Part shown: positions 1 to 12,339 of the stretch, piece by piece
How positions within the stretch are numbered: the stretch's first letter is position 1
How the letters are laid out: each line of letters begins with the position of its first letter
Source of the DNA: Thamnaconus septentrionalis
Lineage: Eukaryota > Chordata > Actinopteri > Tetraodontiformes > Monacanthidae
Direction: 5' to 3'
Assembly: GCA_009823395.1 (NCBI GenBank)
Contig: CM020509.1
Coordinates: 6,157,001 to 6,221,000 of the forward strand
DNA: 64,000 nt
Program-made: the position numbers and the translations under genes
The notes under the pieces: model-generated
What the model was told of the DNA's origin: nothing
Database searches by the model: none
Seen by the model: only the letters and a program-made list of their open reading frames with translations

Positions 1-360
1 TTTCATTTCCCTCCACCCCCTCCCCAATGTTTGTTGGTTATTCCTGATTAGGAAGGATCTCCATCTGCCTGTCTGGAGCTTGTAAGCCCGCTCAGATCTT
101 CGCTTCTTGTTGGGCGAAAGCTCAGCTAAATCCGTGCAAGCCTAATGTTTATCCGATGTGAAAATAATTACTCAAAAGTGTTTTTCTTAATCCCGATAAT
201 TAGAGCGTGAAAAAGGAAGATCAGTGTCACTGTATATCGTGGAGCCTCGGCGATTGACTTCCTGGTGGCTGTAAGTTTCAGGTGAAGATGGGAGCGGATA
301 AAGGTTAGATTAGGCCTAATCCAGAGCAGCAGCAGCCCTTAATCTGTTATGATACAAGGA
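1..360. promoter_or_regulatory. Candidate regulatory block with K50-homeodomain (OTX/PITX-type) sites
   Basis: The block carries a perfect 14 bp palindrome, GATTAGGCCTAATC, at 308-321, so two TAATC(C/T)-type sites face each other. Another TAATCC lies at 188-193 and a GATTAGG near 45-52. TAATCC is the known preferred site of K50 homeodomain proteins such as OTX and PITX. That this is an enhancer is inference; conservation could not be tested. Confidence 0.3.
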
Positions 361-520
361 TGATCACTTAAAAAGGTCTGGATCCAGGGCTCTGCCTCCT
401 GGTTGGCTGAGAGAGGGCTCGTGTGGGACCCGTTTTAAAACCCGCTTAGTGGCGCGGTGGCAGCCGGCAGCTGCGTGCACTTGTGGACGGCGGCGGTTAG
501 AGAGCGTGAGAAGTGTGTAT

Positions 521-544
521 GTGTGTGTGTGTGTGTGTGTGTGT
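521..544. repeat. (GT)12 microsatellite
   Basis: Perfect GT dinucleotide run, followed directly by a G/A-rich stretch. It generates the valine/cysteine runs seen in the open frames over this position, so those frames are not real genes. Confidence 0.95.
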
Positions 545-1294
545 CGGGGAGAAAAAAAGAAGGAGAGTGGCAAAAACACAGGGCGACGTCTCAATATCAT
601 CCTCACGCCTGGGTTTTCCCATCCAAGTCGGCCTGAGGGGGACCTGTTGTCGGGTATTAATCTCAAGATCAACAAGCTGGTTTGTGTCCGAGGCTACGGT
701 TTCACTGTGGCACATCGAGGATGTGCGAAATGAAGCCCGGAGTGGCATCAAGGGCCCGCATGGAAAACAGCTCATTTTATTAGAGCCCCCGGGCGGCAGC
801 AGACTCGCGACCCTGTGATATTGGACGGAACGGGGATTCACTCGTCTCTCCAGATCGCATTACCGAACTTCAGCGGGGAAAGGAGTGTGAGCGGGAAAAA
901 AAAAGGAAAAAGAAAAGAGGCGGGGGTGTTGTGCGAGGGGGGGATTAGGCGAGAATATCTGCGTGGCTTGATGCATTAGGACTGGGAAAGATGGCTGGGT
1001 GGCAGCGCTGCGCCGCCTGGCATCTGAACCAAATGGCGGAGACGCCTGCCGACGCGCGCGCCAAGAAGGACGGCGATGCTGGATAAAGTGGTCTTCTGAT
1101 GTATCGGATGGGACAACTTGGTGGATTAAAAAGAATGCGCCGGGGTGGGGGAGTGCTTATCCCGACCCAGGAAACTTTGCAGGAAAACACGAGACAGTCG
1201 CACATTTCTGGAAATTGGAGTTATTTCTTAAAGGTCCCCTGCATGTTGTGCCCATGTTATTTGTTATTTTTGTTTTTTGCAGTAACACTGGAAA

Positions 1295-1350
1295 AAAAAT
1301 CTCTACATAAAAACTACATATTTAGCCCTTTGTTGACTGCCTCCAGCAAA
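1295..1350 (-). repeat. Dispersed repeat family copy (fragment, minus strand)
   Basis: Read on the minus strand, this piece contains the family core (GGAGGC, then AACAAAGGGCTAAATATGTAG), closely matching copies at about 22.0 kb and 48.0 kb. Only the core and a little of the right-hand side can be aligned. The family is described in full under the copy at 47,866. Confidence 0.5.
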
Positions 1351-2029
1351 AAGTAGTGGAAATGGTTTTCTGTTAAAACTAATTTAGTTGGATTTAAGTG
1401 AATGAATATGAAGTTAATTTCAATATGTCTTTTGTCGTTTACAACAAAAATAATTATTTTCTTAATATCAGTTTAAATTTTAAAGAGATTCCCAGGGAAC
1501 AGCATTTTCAGCGCTCTGTTCACTGAAAACAGTGGATTTCCTGCAAAAGACGATGCTGATGATGGATCTTTCACATGTTCGGTTGAGGGCAAAAAACAGT
1601 GGTCTGGGTGAGCGGGGCCAAGAGCTCGCTGGGAGACCCTCCATTGACACCCCTGTGGTATCACAAAGGGCTGATATATTACTGAGTGTTTTGGCAAACG
1701 TTCTGAAGAGTGGAAAGAGGAAAAGAAACAAGCGACAAGCGATGGACTTCCCTCAATTTTTGTCTGAACTCAGAGGCTGTAGACTAGAATTATTGTTATT
1801 AAGTTATTTTTTGTGACTTTTTATGGGACTTTTAATAACAAGTCAGAAACATACAAAGAAAAAATATCAAGAAGATTTGAGCAGCATTTGCGGTGACAGA
1901 ATGTTGCATTAATGTTGATTACATATACTAAAACTAATGTCCCGTGTCGTTTATTGATGGAAAAATAACGGCATATTGAACTGGAGGCCATGAGCATGAC
2001 TTGATGGCGGTTATCGGATATTGGCGTGT

Positions 2030-2620
2030 CACCAGTAATTAGTTGCATATTTACCACGCTGTTTTATATGATAATAAGCAGATGGAATCAATTTACGCAT
2101 ATGTTTATTGACATTTTTTTTTTCTTTTAACCAACCCATCGATTGTTGCGGTGGCGACTCTGCGCACAGTTGCCGAAAAAAGCTTCATTACCTAATTTGC
2201 TGTGTTTTACCAACGTGACGGCCGAAATGCCACTTTGTTTTCCTGCTGATGAAGGCGACGACTCTCCACTGTTTGCCTTGTCGGACCCCGAGCCGGACTA
2301 ATAGATGGTCGCCCATTGATTATTGCCGCAATCGGGATGTGACAGATCCATCAGCCGAGGATGACATTCAGTTAAACAAGCCGAGGAGTTTCTCGCAGGC
2401 TTTAATCACCCAATTTGTATGCACTAATTTGATCTGATGCGACATTCAAATGATTCCCCCTCCTGGCTGTCACGGTGTCACGTCATAAATGCAACCTGAT
2501 GCATCCTTGACTTTTAGCACCGTATTCCCATAGGATGCAGCAAGGCAGCGGTAATTATCAGTGAGAAGCAGGGAGATATTAGTTGGCAGGACACCAGTGA
2601 TGCTTTTTAAGCGAGCAAAC
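2030..2620. promoter_or_regulatory. Candidate conserved non-coding block, TAATTA-containing
   Basis: Mixed-composition, non-repetitive DNA with TAATTA homeodomain cores at 2,036-2,041 and 2,552-2,557 and a CCATTGATTATTG segment near 2,313. It lacks the long homopolymers found on both sides. There is no open frame with a recognisable domain. Regulatory function is inferred only from composition and motif content. Confidence 0.28.
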
Positions 2621-2929
2621 CACTGTCAGTACTGTTATTTGCACTTGTCTTGTGATGGCAAAAATGATAGTAAAATATCGCCTTAAATCACTGAAATTGA
2701 TTATTAATTTATATTACGAGGAAAAAATGATGTTGCAATTTTCATCCTAACGGATGAACCTCCATCCTAACCTGGCCTAATCTTGTACATTCAATCTTTG
2801 TCAATAAAATTTAAGCAATTGCTGAGGGACTGAAAAAGTAAGGGATATTTTGTTAGTTCAGTTTTTTTATGGTTAAATAAGTTTGACTATATTCCAGCTG
2901 GATAAAGCAATTATAACAGGATTATCTGA

Positions 2930-3480
2930 GAGGGACCTTTGCCTCTGCACAACGCGAACCTCTCCCAACTCTCCAGCGGTGACCCCTGATTTGTTTTAAG
3001 GAGCTCGGCTAGAGGAATACCATCCAATAATCGCCCACATTAATCCCACCATATACACATGTACATTATGAACCTGCGCACATCTGGCGTGGGCGACCCC
3101 TCGGCTGCGAAAGCGGACAGACGAATTAGGTCCCTCAATTTCTCCTTATTTCCTGGAGAACACTGATATTCTTGTAGTGCTTCCCAGGTAATTTTCAGTA
3201 ATTAAGTAAATAAAGAAAATTTAATCAAACACATGCTAAACAAGGCTTGTAATAAACACGCGGGCTGCCGCCGACGGAGCTCGGGCTTAGTCCCGTTTTA
3301 TTAGACTGCTGCATTTAATAAACAAGGAGGCGGAGGAAGGAAGGGGAGGAGGGTTTAGTGTGATGACAAAGCTCGTCGCTGTCACAGAATGTTTATTCTT
3401 CCACCATAATGATCTCATCTTGTAAATTCTCCCTCCTTAATTTAAGAAAATAAAACATTTCTGGTTAAAAGTAGATGAGT
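2930..3480. promoter_or_regulatory. Candidate conserved non-coding block with paired forkhead-type sites
   Basis: Two copies of AATAAACA (3,251-3,258 and 3,317-3,324), each containing the forkhead core ATAAACA, lie 66 bp apart. A TAATTA core is at 3,199-3,204 and a TTTTATTAG segment begins near 3,297. The surrounding sequence is complex and free of simple repeats. Enhancer function is inference. Confidence 0.28.
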
Positions 3481-3690
3481 CAAACGGACTTTTGCTTGTC
3501 CAGCAATGCGACTGCCACACAGCGGGGTTATTTCCGAGCTCTTCTGAGAATCTCCATAATGGACTTTGATTACATGCAGGCTACTAGTGGCTGAATTTTT
3601 TTTTTTTTTTTGGCGTGACTCTGGTGAGCGCAGGAGGGCATGTGCAATCTCTTTTGTCTGGATATAAAAGAATAAATATCCCGCTAAATC

Positions 3691-6600
3691 CAGAGTGTTC
3701 GCTAGGCCGCGGCTAAAGCTGCCGCTCAGTATTCACCAGCGCGTCTCTCTTTGCTCTATGGTTCCACCATCCTGGAACTTTCCTCCCCTCCTGCCACCCC
3801 CAGCCCCCCTTTTTTTTGCAGTAAGATGGAGCAAGGTTGGGGGAGTGGATGGCGAGGGAGGGAGGGAAGGAGAGAGGAAAATGAATTGGGGGCTGGCGTT
3901 TGATGTGTTGATTGGAAGAGGAGCGAGGACAGCAGCTGCACTCAGAAAACCCTCCCGGGGGAGGGGCAGGCTTGATAGCTAAATGAAGACCTCTAGTGCT
4001 TTCTTGTTAGCCAAGATGGATCCCGCGCCCAGATGAAGCACAATTAGTCAATGGCGGCGGCTTTAGGCGTCCGCCGATCACAAGGCACAAGCCCGCGCTT
4101 CTCAGGGGCGAAGATATCGGCAGTTAGTGCCCCAGGCTGTGTCCTCGCCCTGCTGGCCTTTTTCAGGCCTTCTTTACCACTACAGAAGGGAGGAGAGAAA
4201 TCCTGGGCGGACAGGGCCTGCAAATATCTCCCGTCAAATGATCCCTCTGGCATTTGGGATACAGCTGCGCACATCTGATTAGAGCAAGGCGGGCACGGTC
4301 CAGTTTGGCTAAGGAGTGCCTCCTCTTAGATCTCGGCAGCTTTCCTCATCTGACACATGAAACGGAGCAGCGGGAGGGAGAGAGGGAAGGAAAAAAAAAA
4401 TTCTCAATGGAGTTGCAGTTTGCTCATCAGTCGGCGATTAAATCCCCCGTGTCTGCGCGAGCGCACTGGCATACCGACGAGACTGAATAGATTGCAGCTC
4501 CCGTCTTGCGTTTGAGAGGGATCCCACTTTGAGAGTGTTTTTTTTTGTTTAGTTTTTTTTAACCGGTTCCCTAAAAAGTGAATCTCATCTTTTCAACCTT
4601 CACCACGTTGCTATTCAGGATGGTGTTGTCGGCTAACGCTCTTACATGTGCCCAACCTGAACCAAACAAACCACGGCGGCCGTTTCAAACCAAAAACAAA
4701 ACACAGTCTCCCTAGCATGCTCTGAGCTGCCGCCACCACCGCTGCCGCCGGTAATACCTCTGCAGCAATGCAACACAGGGAAGTTTGTGCCACCGCATGA
4801 TGAAGCATTCTATTTATATTAAAATGAGGGAGCTCCTCTGGGAGACACATGGGAGAATGGAACAACAAACATGAAGCTTTCAGGCGAAGGAAAAGTGCAG
4901 GTGGAGAGAGGGGAAGACTGATGACAGTAAAATGACAACACCTCCATACAAAGTGGCCCTAAGGACCGCAGGAAGAGTTATAATATGAGCGGTGGCGTCC
5001 AGGAGAGGGCCGAGTGGGTGGACTGCGTCCGCTTTGCGCTGTGTCGTAAAAACAACAGCCGCGGTAATAAAGTAAACCCCTTTAAATCCAAGAACCACGC
5101 CACTGTATCCCCTAATGGTAGCCTCCCCCTCTCTCCCTCTTTCTCCCTCTTTTTTTCACGGTTAATGCATTGACCAACAGTGTCACAGCATTAGCTGACC
5201 TGTGATGGATTGTTGAGTTTTCCTCTGTTTGTTGTAGCACTTGTCAAAGCCTCCATTTGTTAGTATATTGACCACTGTCATTCACGCTCCCTGTCCAAGA
5301 CAAACGACACCGTCAAGGATTGCTTCTATCTACCTACCTACCTATCTAGTTGCTAGCAAGTTTTTTTTTTTAGATATCTACTTGCTTGTTGCACACAGAG
5401 ATACATGGCTGTTTAGCAATTCTAAAAATCTACTTATCCTTATCCTATTTAAAATTGTATTATTCATGTATTTTAAAAAAATATATATTAAGAGACGAAA
5501 ATGCTTTTCAATCAACGGCCAAAGCATATTCTGTTCGTGATGCTCGTTTTTTTTTTTTTTTGTACTTGACATTTGTTCCACACTTTTTTCTGAGCAAGTT
5601 CTAGTATTAGCCATCTATATAACAGTGGTCACAGCAGGCAAAAAAAAGACCATTCCACAAAACAACTTGCCCTAATAACCTATATTATCGTTTGGCCATG
5701 GTAATAAAGGCCAGTGGGCAATAACAGCTGGGTTTTCCCAGCTCCTGTTTCTTAACAAGAGCCTGGCGAGAGTGGAGGAGAGTGGACCCTGGCCCCGCAG
5801 TCTGTCTAGTTAATTAAGCTCAGGGGTGAAGGTGTTATTTGTGGGAAAGAATCCAATTATTTTGCCTCTTCACTCCTGGAGAAGAGAGGGTTTTTTTTGT
5901 GGGGTTGATGATGAAGATGGTGATGATACCACTCAGAGGCAAGATAGCCACTTCATGACTTAAGGAGTTCATTCTTTGCAGCCACAACCCTCCACATTCC
6001 CTTTTCTGGATTAGCCAGTCCCAGTATGCAACCCTTTGCCTTTTAGCCGAAACGGGTGATTTTTCATTTGGTGGAGTGCAAATTTGACTGTCAGTGCTTC
6101 AGGAAAAGAAACCCCAACAAAACTAATTCAAATTGTGTGTTTCTAAGATGCTCCCAGGTTTCCAGTGGGAAATTCTCTGACAGAAGAAAACAGAGGAACA
6201 CTCCTGATTTTCAAGGCTTCAAAGGCAAAGGGGCTTACGTGAAACAAAAGAACCAATTAAAATCTCTGAAACCTTAATTACTAGCGAACATCTAAAAACA
6301 GACTACGATATCCCTGTCTGCCTTGGAGTAATGGAATGCCTTATTTAAGCTCATTTTTTTTCCTTTCCTTAATTTTTTCATTTTTCTGTGCGGCTCTGCC
6401 TCAGCTAACTGTAAATTAAAGCCTAGATAAAATAAGCAGGAAATAGAGATGATTCGGGTGGAAAAAAAACCTTCTGAACAGCCTAATATCTAAGATTTAG
6501 TAGCATATAACTGTAAGAATCCGTCTTCTGATGCCCTGCTTGATCTCAGAACTCTTACACCAGCTGTAAGGTCAGGGACATGACATGATCTGAGCTACTG

Positions 6601-7150
6601 TGGATGCGCAAATATGGCCACATCCTAAAATAAAAAATAAAAAAATGACATGCTCCTGATGTTAATAGAAAGATTTTGTTAAAAAAAGATACAGATTTGT
6701 GATTTCATCTGTGTGACACAGTATTTATTAAATTTAATGCCAACAGATCTGTTTGAAAATTAAAATTAGTTTGGACTGAAGGATATTTGAGCTAGATATT
6801 ATGTTTGTGTTAAATCCAAAAAAACTTCTTGTTTTGAAGTGATACCGGGAGTCATGTCCCTTCTAAAAGAACACAATAGGTCTAACTTTGCTGCCAGAAA
6901 CGTCTTGTAATACCAAAAGCTGCTTTAAGGTTTTCAAACAAATTGCTCCTCAGTAATTTTGTTTTTCTGAAGATTAACAACTTTTTCGTTTTAGCTCTTT
7001 GAGAGTTTTGATTTGAATCTTAATTGGGCGCGTAGTTTGAAGCGTACTTTTAGGGTTTACCTTTTTTTTATCCAGAGCACTCATGCTTTAGGGCATGTGT
7101 AGTGTAATTCAAACATATGTACAATCTTGAGTACCTGTCATATGTGACAA
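3691..7150. other. Non-coding stretch, no gene seen
   Basis: The left part (3,690-4,500) is moderately GC-rich with G/A tracts. The middle (5,240-5,660) is AT-rich with T-runs. The remainder mixes regulatory-looking pieces with T/A-rich filler. The only feature I could single out is a small hairpin and TAATTAA-bearing block at 5,690-5,890. Confidence 0.75.
5690..5890. promoter_or_regulatory. Candidate regulatory block with AGCTGGG hairpin
   Basis: A perfect 7 bp inverted repeat, AGCTGGG-TTTT-CCCAGCT, spans 5,726-5,743. It is followed about 65 bp later by TTAATTAAG near 5,810 and then by ATCCAATTATTTTG near 5,850. The block is non-repetitive. The hairpin could as easily be a pair of inverted E-box-like sites (CAGCTG at 5,725-5,730). 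Confidence 0.25.
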
Positions 7151-7498
7151 GATTCCTGATTAGAGCTTTGTATATGATCGGACACTCTGCGTGTGTTCCT
7201 CAACATGTACAAAGATACCGTATCGTTTCACCCTTTCATGTCTCCGGCGGGAGAGCTGGGGGCCCCTAATCTGCACCCAGGAGAGCTCACCCAGTCCTCC
7301 CCTGCTGAACTTTGTCTCCGAATGGGTCACCTCTCCGGGGCCGCGGTGGGGGAAGGCTGCCTCAGCCAAGCCTTAATCCCGGGGAGTCGATAGACGCTAG
7401 CATGGCTGCGGGCCTGAGCTCGGCACAAGGGCCCCTGGGAGCCCTGCTCATTTCAATAAATGTAAAGTGATGCTGTCCACAAGCAAACAGGAACAAGC

Positions 7499-7535
7499 CA
7501 CACACACACACACACACACGTGTGTGTGCGTGTGC
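7499..7535. repeat. (CA)n-(TG)n palindromic microsatellite
   Basis: A CA array runs directly into a TG array. The central 18 bp (7,511-7,528, centred on ACGT) is a perfect palindrome and the symmetry extends further with one mismatch. Alternating purine-pyrimidine palindromes of this kind are known to favour Z-DNA or cruciform structure; whether that happens here is not shown. Confidence 0.9.
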
Positions 7536-7939
7536 AGGTTATGATAGAGGCGCACACATGCCCACGCACGAGAGCCGCAGCTCATATGCAGGCAGACGTG
7601 ATGGAGAACCGGTTGTCCTCGGGGCAAAATACAGCGGAGTGATGCGCCGATGTTGTTAAATGACGGGCAAGCGAGTGGAACATTCGCTCGCTTGATGCTG
7701 TCGATGTGTCGCTGCTGCACCGATAAGACCTTATTTACATTTGTCAGGGCGGGATTGATTTCTTTTTTGCCCTTTACAGACTGCAGACTGCTCAAACTGC
7801 AGAGCGGACAGCAGCCCGGCCGCACGTCCCCGGCAGAGCCAAGAGCGCCTGTCTGTCAAAAGTATTACTTGCCAGCCGCCTTAAAGGAACTACCAATAGA
7901 AATTCTTTGCCGCCTTATATATCCCTTGTTTTTCATTTT

Positions 7940-8040
7940 ACTGTAGATCTTGAAAAGTGCACATTTAGCCCATTGTTTACAGCCTGGGTTGAAGCTTCCT
8001 GCCAAAACGTACGTTTTGTTGGATCTTCCAAATGTTTGCT
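7940..8040 (-). repeat. Dispersed repeat family copy (minus strand)
   Basis: Read on the minus strand, it shows TTTGGAAGATCCAACAAAAC, GGCAGGAAG, then GGCTGTAAACAATGGGCTAA and CTTTTCAAGATCT. These align in order with the copy at 17,866-18,056 (GGAAGGTCCAATCAAAC ... GAGATCT) and with the core of the copies near 22.0 and 48.0 kb. It is well diverged from both. Confidence 0.55.
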
Positions 8041-8840
8041 AGGGGACAATAAGAAGGTGAGGCCACACCAACTGGGGATGATGCCTCTAAACTGACACAG
8101 CTGTTCGTATCCTTTGAGACATCAAAAAAGGGTAGTTTACTTTGTACATTGTAGAGGCATATAACTGTTTTTGGAGATAGTGGTGAAATACATTTTGCAT
8201 AATATGGGACATTTCAGATGCCTGAAACAATCAGGAGAAGCTGATCGGTGAATTTTGAGATTTAACAGTTTTTAAAAATGTTAAATGTAAAAAAAAAAAC
8301 GCTTGCGGTTATGGTCATTTGCTTAGGACACGTATCAGTGCCCCTTTGTGGTGTCAATGAAATTAAACCAACTGAATTTACTTTTAGCTCAGACTTTCTG
8401 ACAATTGGACTTCACTTGAAGTGACAGACAGAAGAAACAGAAAAAATAAGGTCACTTAAGAAAACTCAACTGGGAAATCCCTCGCCACACGTGTGGCCAG
8501 ACGAGCCTGAAACCGTCGCCTTTATGCGTGTGACAGGTTACATATGTTGACGTTAACCCCCTGCGGAGAGACGACTGTTTCAATATCCATTCGCGTGGAC
8601 GTAAAACCTCCTGATGTGTGTTTGTGCGACTCTCGTGCTCCCCATGCTGTGCAACTGTGTGCACAAGCTGTGTGTATGTGTGTGCGTGTGCACTCACTTG
8701 TGGGGGGAGAAGGGAGAGAAAAAAAGGGGGTGAGACACAATGAAATGGGTGGCTGAACGGGCGCCTCCCACCATTAAAGCACTAAATGGGCAGCCGGAGG
8801 TCCCAGCCAGAGTGTGAATGAGGAGGGTTCTCCAGGGAGG

Positions 8841-9017
8841 TTAAGGTCAGCTGCTTCTGATGGGACTGTATGATTAAGGTCAGAGCCGTCCACTAATGTG
8901 ACTGTGTGTGTGTCTCTGTGCGTGTCTGTGTGTGTGGTTTCGAGATGGACGGCAAACTCGGCAGGGTTAAGTTTATGATTTTTTTTTGTTTTTAAATGGG
9001 CCAAGGTTAAGGTCCGA
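8841..9017 (+). promoter_or_regulatory. Three TTAAGGTC nuclear-receptor monomer-like sites
   Basis: TTAAGGTCAG occurs twice (8,841-8,850 and 8,874-8,883, 33 bp start to start), and TTAAGGTCCG occurs at 9,008-9,017. AGGTCA with an A/T-rich 5' extension is the known monomer site of orphan nuclear receptors (ERR, NR4A and NR5A types prefer CAAGGTCA or AAAGGTCA). The match to any one receptor is imperfect. Confidence 0.3.
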
Positions 9018-9939
9018 CACGGAGAAAGAAAACACTGTGGTGTGTAATTAACAGACTGTTTGTTAAAGAGGTGCAAGGGGTGTCGATCAGCGCTGTGTCC
9101 AATAGCGTGCCACGGATTCACATTCCCATTCCCATTCTTACTATCTCAGCTATCATTGCTATGAAAGGTTCCTGACATCTCACAGATTAAAATCTGATGT
9201 TAGTTGTACCAAAAGGTCTTACACAATGTCGTCTTATGACCAAAATAGGAATCCCACTACTTTTGCGCTACTGATGACTATGAAAAAAAATTAAAGATCT
9301 GACTGAAGACTCAACTTTGCAGTTTTCGACGTCAACTGTGATGGATTTGACGGCTGATCAATAAACATTAATTACTTATAAAATATGTGAAAACACTTGA
9401 AAGAGAAGTTTTTTGGAAGGCTTGTTTAGCCACAACGTTATTTGTTGACGTGGCTTACCCTGAAACCAATTAACTAGTTGTGCTGCATGTTCACCAAAAC
9501 AAACTGGTGCCCTGCAGGTCCTCAGCAGCCTTAGCAGTCACCCTCCACTGAACAAACAAGGATACAACAAATGTAACGGAACCACCAAGAGACAAAGGAG
9601 GTTCACAACAACGTAAATGATTTTTATGTAACAGGTAGAAATCGCAGCAGTTATTTGTCTAACTAGAAATATAGTCATGCATTGTCTGTTCTCTTTAAAT
9701 GTTGCAAACCGGACCTTGAAGCGACACATCATCTCCAAAGTCGGCTGTTCTTCTCCAATAAAACATCACCCTTCTAACTGCAGTATCTGGTGCCCCCCCG
9801 TCAGTCACATTTAGCTGGGGAAGATTGAAACATGTCACCCGAAGGACTGGAGCCAACACGGGCGACACTCACTGCTGCTGCTGCTCTTCATTAAATTTTG
9901 ATGAGGCCTAAACAAAGCGGTGATATTTTTTTTTTGAGA

Positions 9940-10460
9940 GGTCCAAGGGGGTCACTTCCAATGACACTGTCATTAAAACATTATCACAGGATAATGACAT
10001 TCCAGACGGTCTTCACCTGCAGCCGGAGCCGAGCGCACGTGTCAGTCTGTCCCTCTGTCCGGACTGACTGACTGACAGACAACACAAATTGATAAATCTG
10101 ACCTCCCGGTACTGAGGGTATTTCACTTACGGCCGCCAGACGGGCCCTGCTATGCCAAAGAACGCGTTTATTAACAAAGCCTCTCACTCCGAAAAATAAA
10201 TAAATAAAAAAATAAATTAGAAGCAGCCCTCCCCCGGCTGTCTTCTTCCCCGAATCAAACTCTAAAAGATTATTCCACATAATTATACTAAAGGGCAATT
10301 GGTTGATATGTGGCAGGGTCGGAGGTCGTGGCCTGGTATAAGCAATCTGGAGGCTCTGGTTGGCAGACGTTAATACGCAACCAGGCGTCGGCCTCTAACC
10401 CTATTCCCCAGGCTGATTGCTACCTGTCACCTCCCTTCAGCTCATGTAAATTGCATCTTC
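9940..10460. promoter_or_regulatory. Candidate regulatory block with TGACA/TGTCA palindrome
   Basis: AATGACACTGTCATT at 9,960-9,974 is an inverted repeat with 7 bp arms and a 1 bp centre, placing two TGACA (MEIS/TGIF/PKNOX-type) cores face to face. A further ATAATGACATT follows near 9,990. A GACT tandem lies at about 10,062-10,080. The rest is complex, non-repetitive sequence up to the TG array near 10,516. Confidence 0.28.
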
Positions 10461-10859
10461 TTCTGCGGTAGGATGGGGGGGGTGGAGGGACGGCGATATG
10501 TGCAGCCTCCAGTCTGTGCGTGTGTGTGTGTGCGCGGGCACATGAATTTGTGAATACGTCTGTCTGTGTGTGAGTTGGGGTATGTGTCCACTGCCAAACC
10601 GCCGCCGTCCTCCTGCTTTTTGGGGGTAATGGCTTCTCGGCGCAATCAGGGCACGACACCTCCTGCACTCGTCTCTTTTTTAATGGTATGTCCTCCTCGG
10701 GCTAAAATTGAGCAGTGCCGACCTGGCCTAAGGCTGCCGATGAAAATTCAATAATTCTGCTCAGTCAACGTCATGTTGTCTTATTTTTCTCACTCTGCTC
10801 TGCTTTTAATTTACTTTAAATTTTTGGGGGGGACTTTGATGCACAGATCTGTGTCTCAA

Positions 10860-10883
10860 ACAACAACAACAACAACAACAACA
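10860..10883. repeat. (CAA)8 microsatellite
   Basis: Trinucleotide CAA/ACA array in an AT-rich context. No open frame with a recognisable domain surrounds it. Confidence 0.9.
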
Positions 10884-12339
10884 TAAGTAAATATAAAGTG
10901 TTTAGATGATTTGCTGAAGTCAATTCTTACTCAATATGATGGGATCAAATTGACTGTTCTTTCACGCTCAACAGATTATTCAAGATCATTTTTGATTAAA
11001 GTGCACCTAATACTGTTTGAGACGTGTGTTAGAAATGTCTTGATAAAACATTCAGCTTAGTAGAAAACAAAACGGCTGCAGCAGTCTGCAGAAATGAAGT
11101 AGATTTTTTTAAAACTTTGACTTTTCATTCTAAATTTCAAAAATCATTCAGAACAGAACAAATGCTAATACAAAGTTACAAAGATCACAAAACAAAAAAG
11201 GCAATGTTGACAATTGCAAGAAACTGAAAAGTTAAGATTTATCTTTAATATGTGTTAATCCTTTACAAATATTAATACATACATTTAATTATGCAGTTTA
11301 AAAATAAGTGGACATTGACAGAGATCCTTTTTAAATGTTTAGAAGTTTTCTTCTCGCAGTCTCCCTCTCACCTCCAAAAAAAAATCCATGTCATCATAAT
11401 TTATGTGTCTAATTTCTCATCCCAGGGGGAGAGAAAAAAATGGCAGATAAATTTGTCAGAAAATAATAAGGTGTACACTATGGATGGATTCTAAATTCAT
11501 ATTGATTTTTTGGCTCCAATGTCAAACACAAATGTTTCATTTTCAGAGTGGGGGGAAACAAATAGGAAAAAAAAAGAGCAGCGAGGGGAGCTTGTGAATG
11601 GGGACAGCGGTGACAGGGCTGCCCCGCCGCTGCAGAGCACGAGATGAAGTGTGGGGCCCCTGTTTGGCTCTGTCACTTTTTATATGGCATTATTATTCTC
11701 CGGGTAATAAATTCTGGCATGTTAAGATCTCCGACAACAGCGACATAAAATTCAATCAATGACGCCTTTTGTTTTTTCCCCTTCTACTCCCTCCTCCTCC
11801 CTCCCCAACCTCGGCTCCGAGCGCAGCGGCTCGGCCCGCTGATGGTTCCTAAATCAAAGCCGATGGGATTCTGCATAATTGCGCAGCAGCGGCGGGTCAC
11901 GGAGGCGCAGCTTTGCAGGAGTTAACGCAGACAGAGAAATGAAGCAGCACCACCGGGTCGCTGACTCCATGTTTATGCATAACTGCTGCGGATGTGGCGG
12001 ACCGTCCCTCAGGCTGCCGTTACCTCTGATGATTTTCTCCAATGACTGTTTTTCTATCAAGCTTGACAGAAAAAATGCAAGTATTTATTCGAAGGAAACT
12101 GTTCTTTGCAGACGACTGGCTGGTTTAATTTAGATTATTTTACAAACTGAAACAAATATCTAAATTTATTTATCTTTTAGTTTCCATACAAATGTTGACA
12201 TTTTCTGAGTAAACAGGAAACCTTTCCTTTTCATCAGCAGAAGCAAAAAACACTCATTTTTTAAAAAATATTTTTCAATTATTACTTCTTTTTTTTTCTG
12301 TTTCTGACATCCCAGCACTAAATCCAAGTCTGTTATATT

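Larger units (their letters stand above)
1..3690. other. Non-coding stretch, no gene seen
   Basis: No coding region could be supported. The stretch holds a homeodomain-rich block at the left edge, a (GT)12 array, a GC- and CpG-rich patch near 1,000-1,160, an inverted copy of the dispersed repeat at about 1,295-1,350, and two regulatory-looking blocks (2,030-2,620 and 2,930-3,480). Between them lies AT-rich filler. The short open frames here are broken by simple sequence and have no recognisable domain. Confidence 0.8.
7151..10460. other. Non-coding stretch, no gene seen
   Basis: The stretch holds a GC-rich block at 7,200-7,440, a palindromic CA/TG array, an inverted dispersed-repeat fragment near 7.9-8.0 kb and TG-rich imperfect arrays at 8,661-8,691 and 8,901-8,937. 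A 14 bp palindrome, GCCACACGTGTGGC, lies at 8,484-8,497. A run of three TTAAGGTC sites and a regulatory-looking block from 9,940 complete it. Confidence 0.75.
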
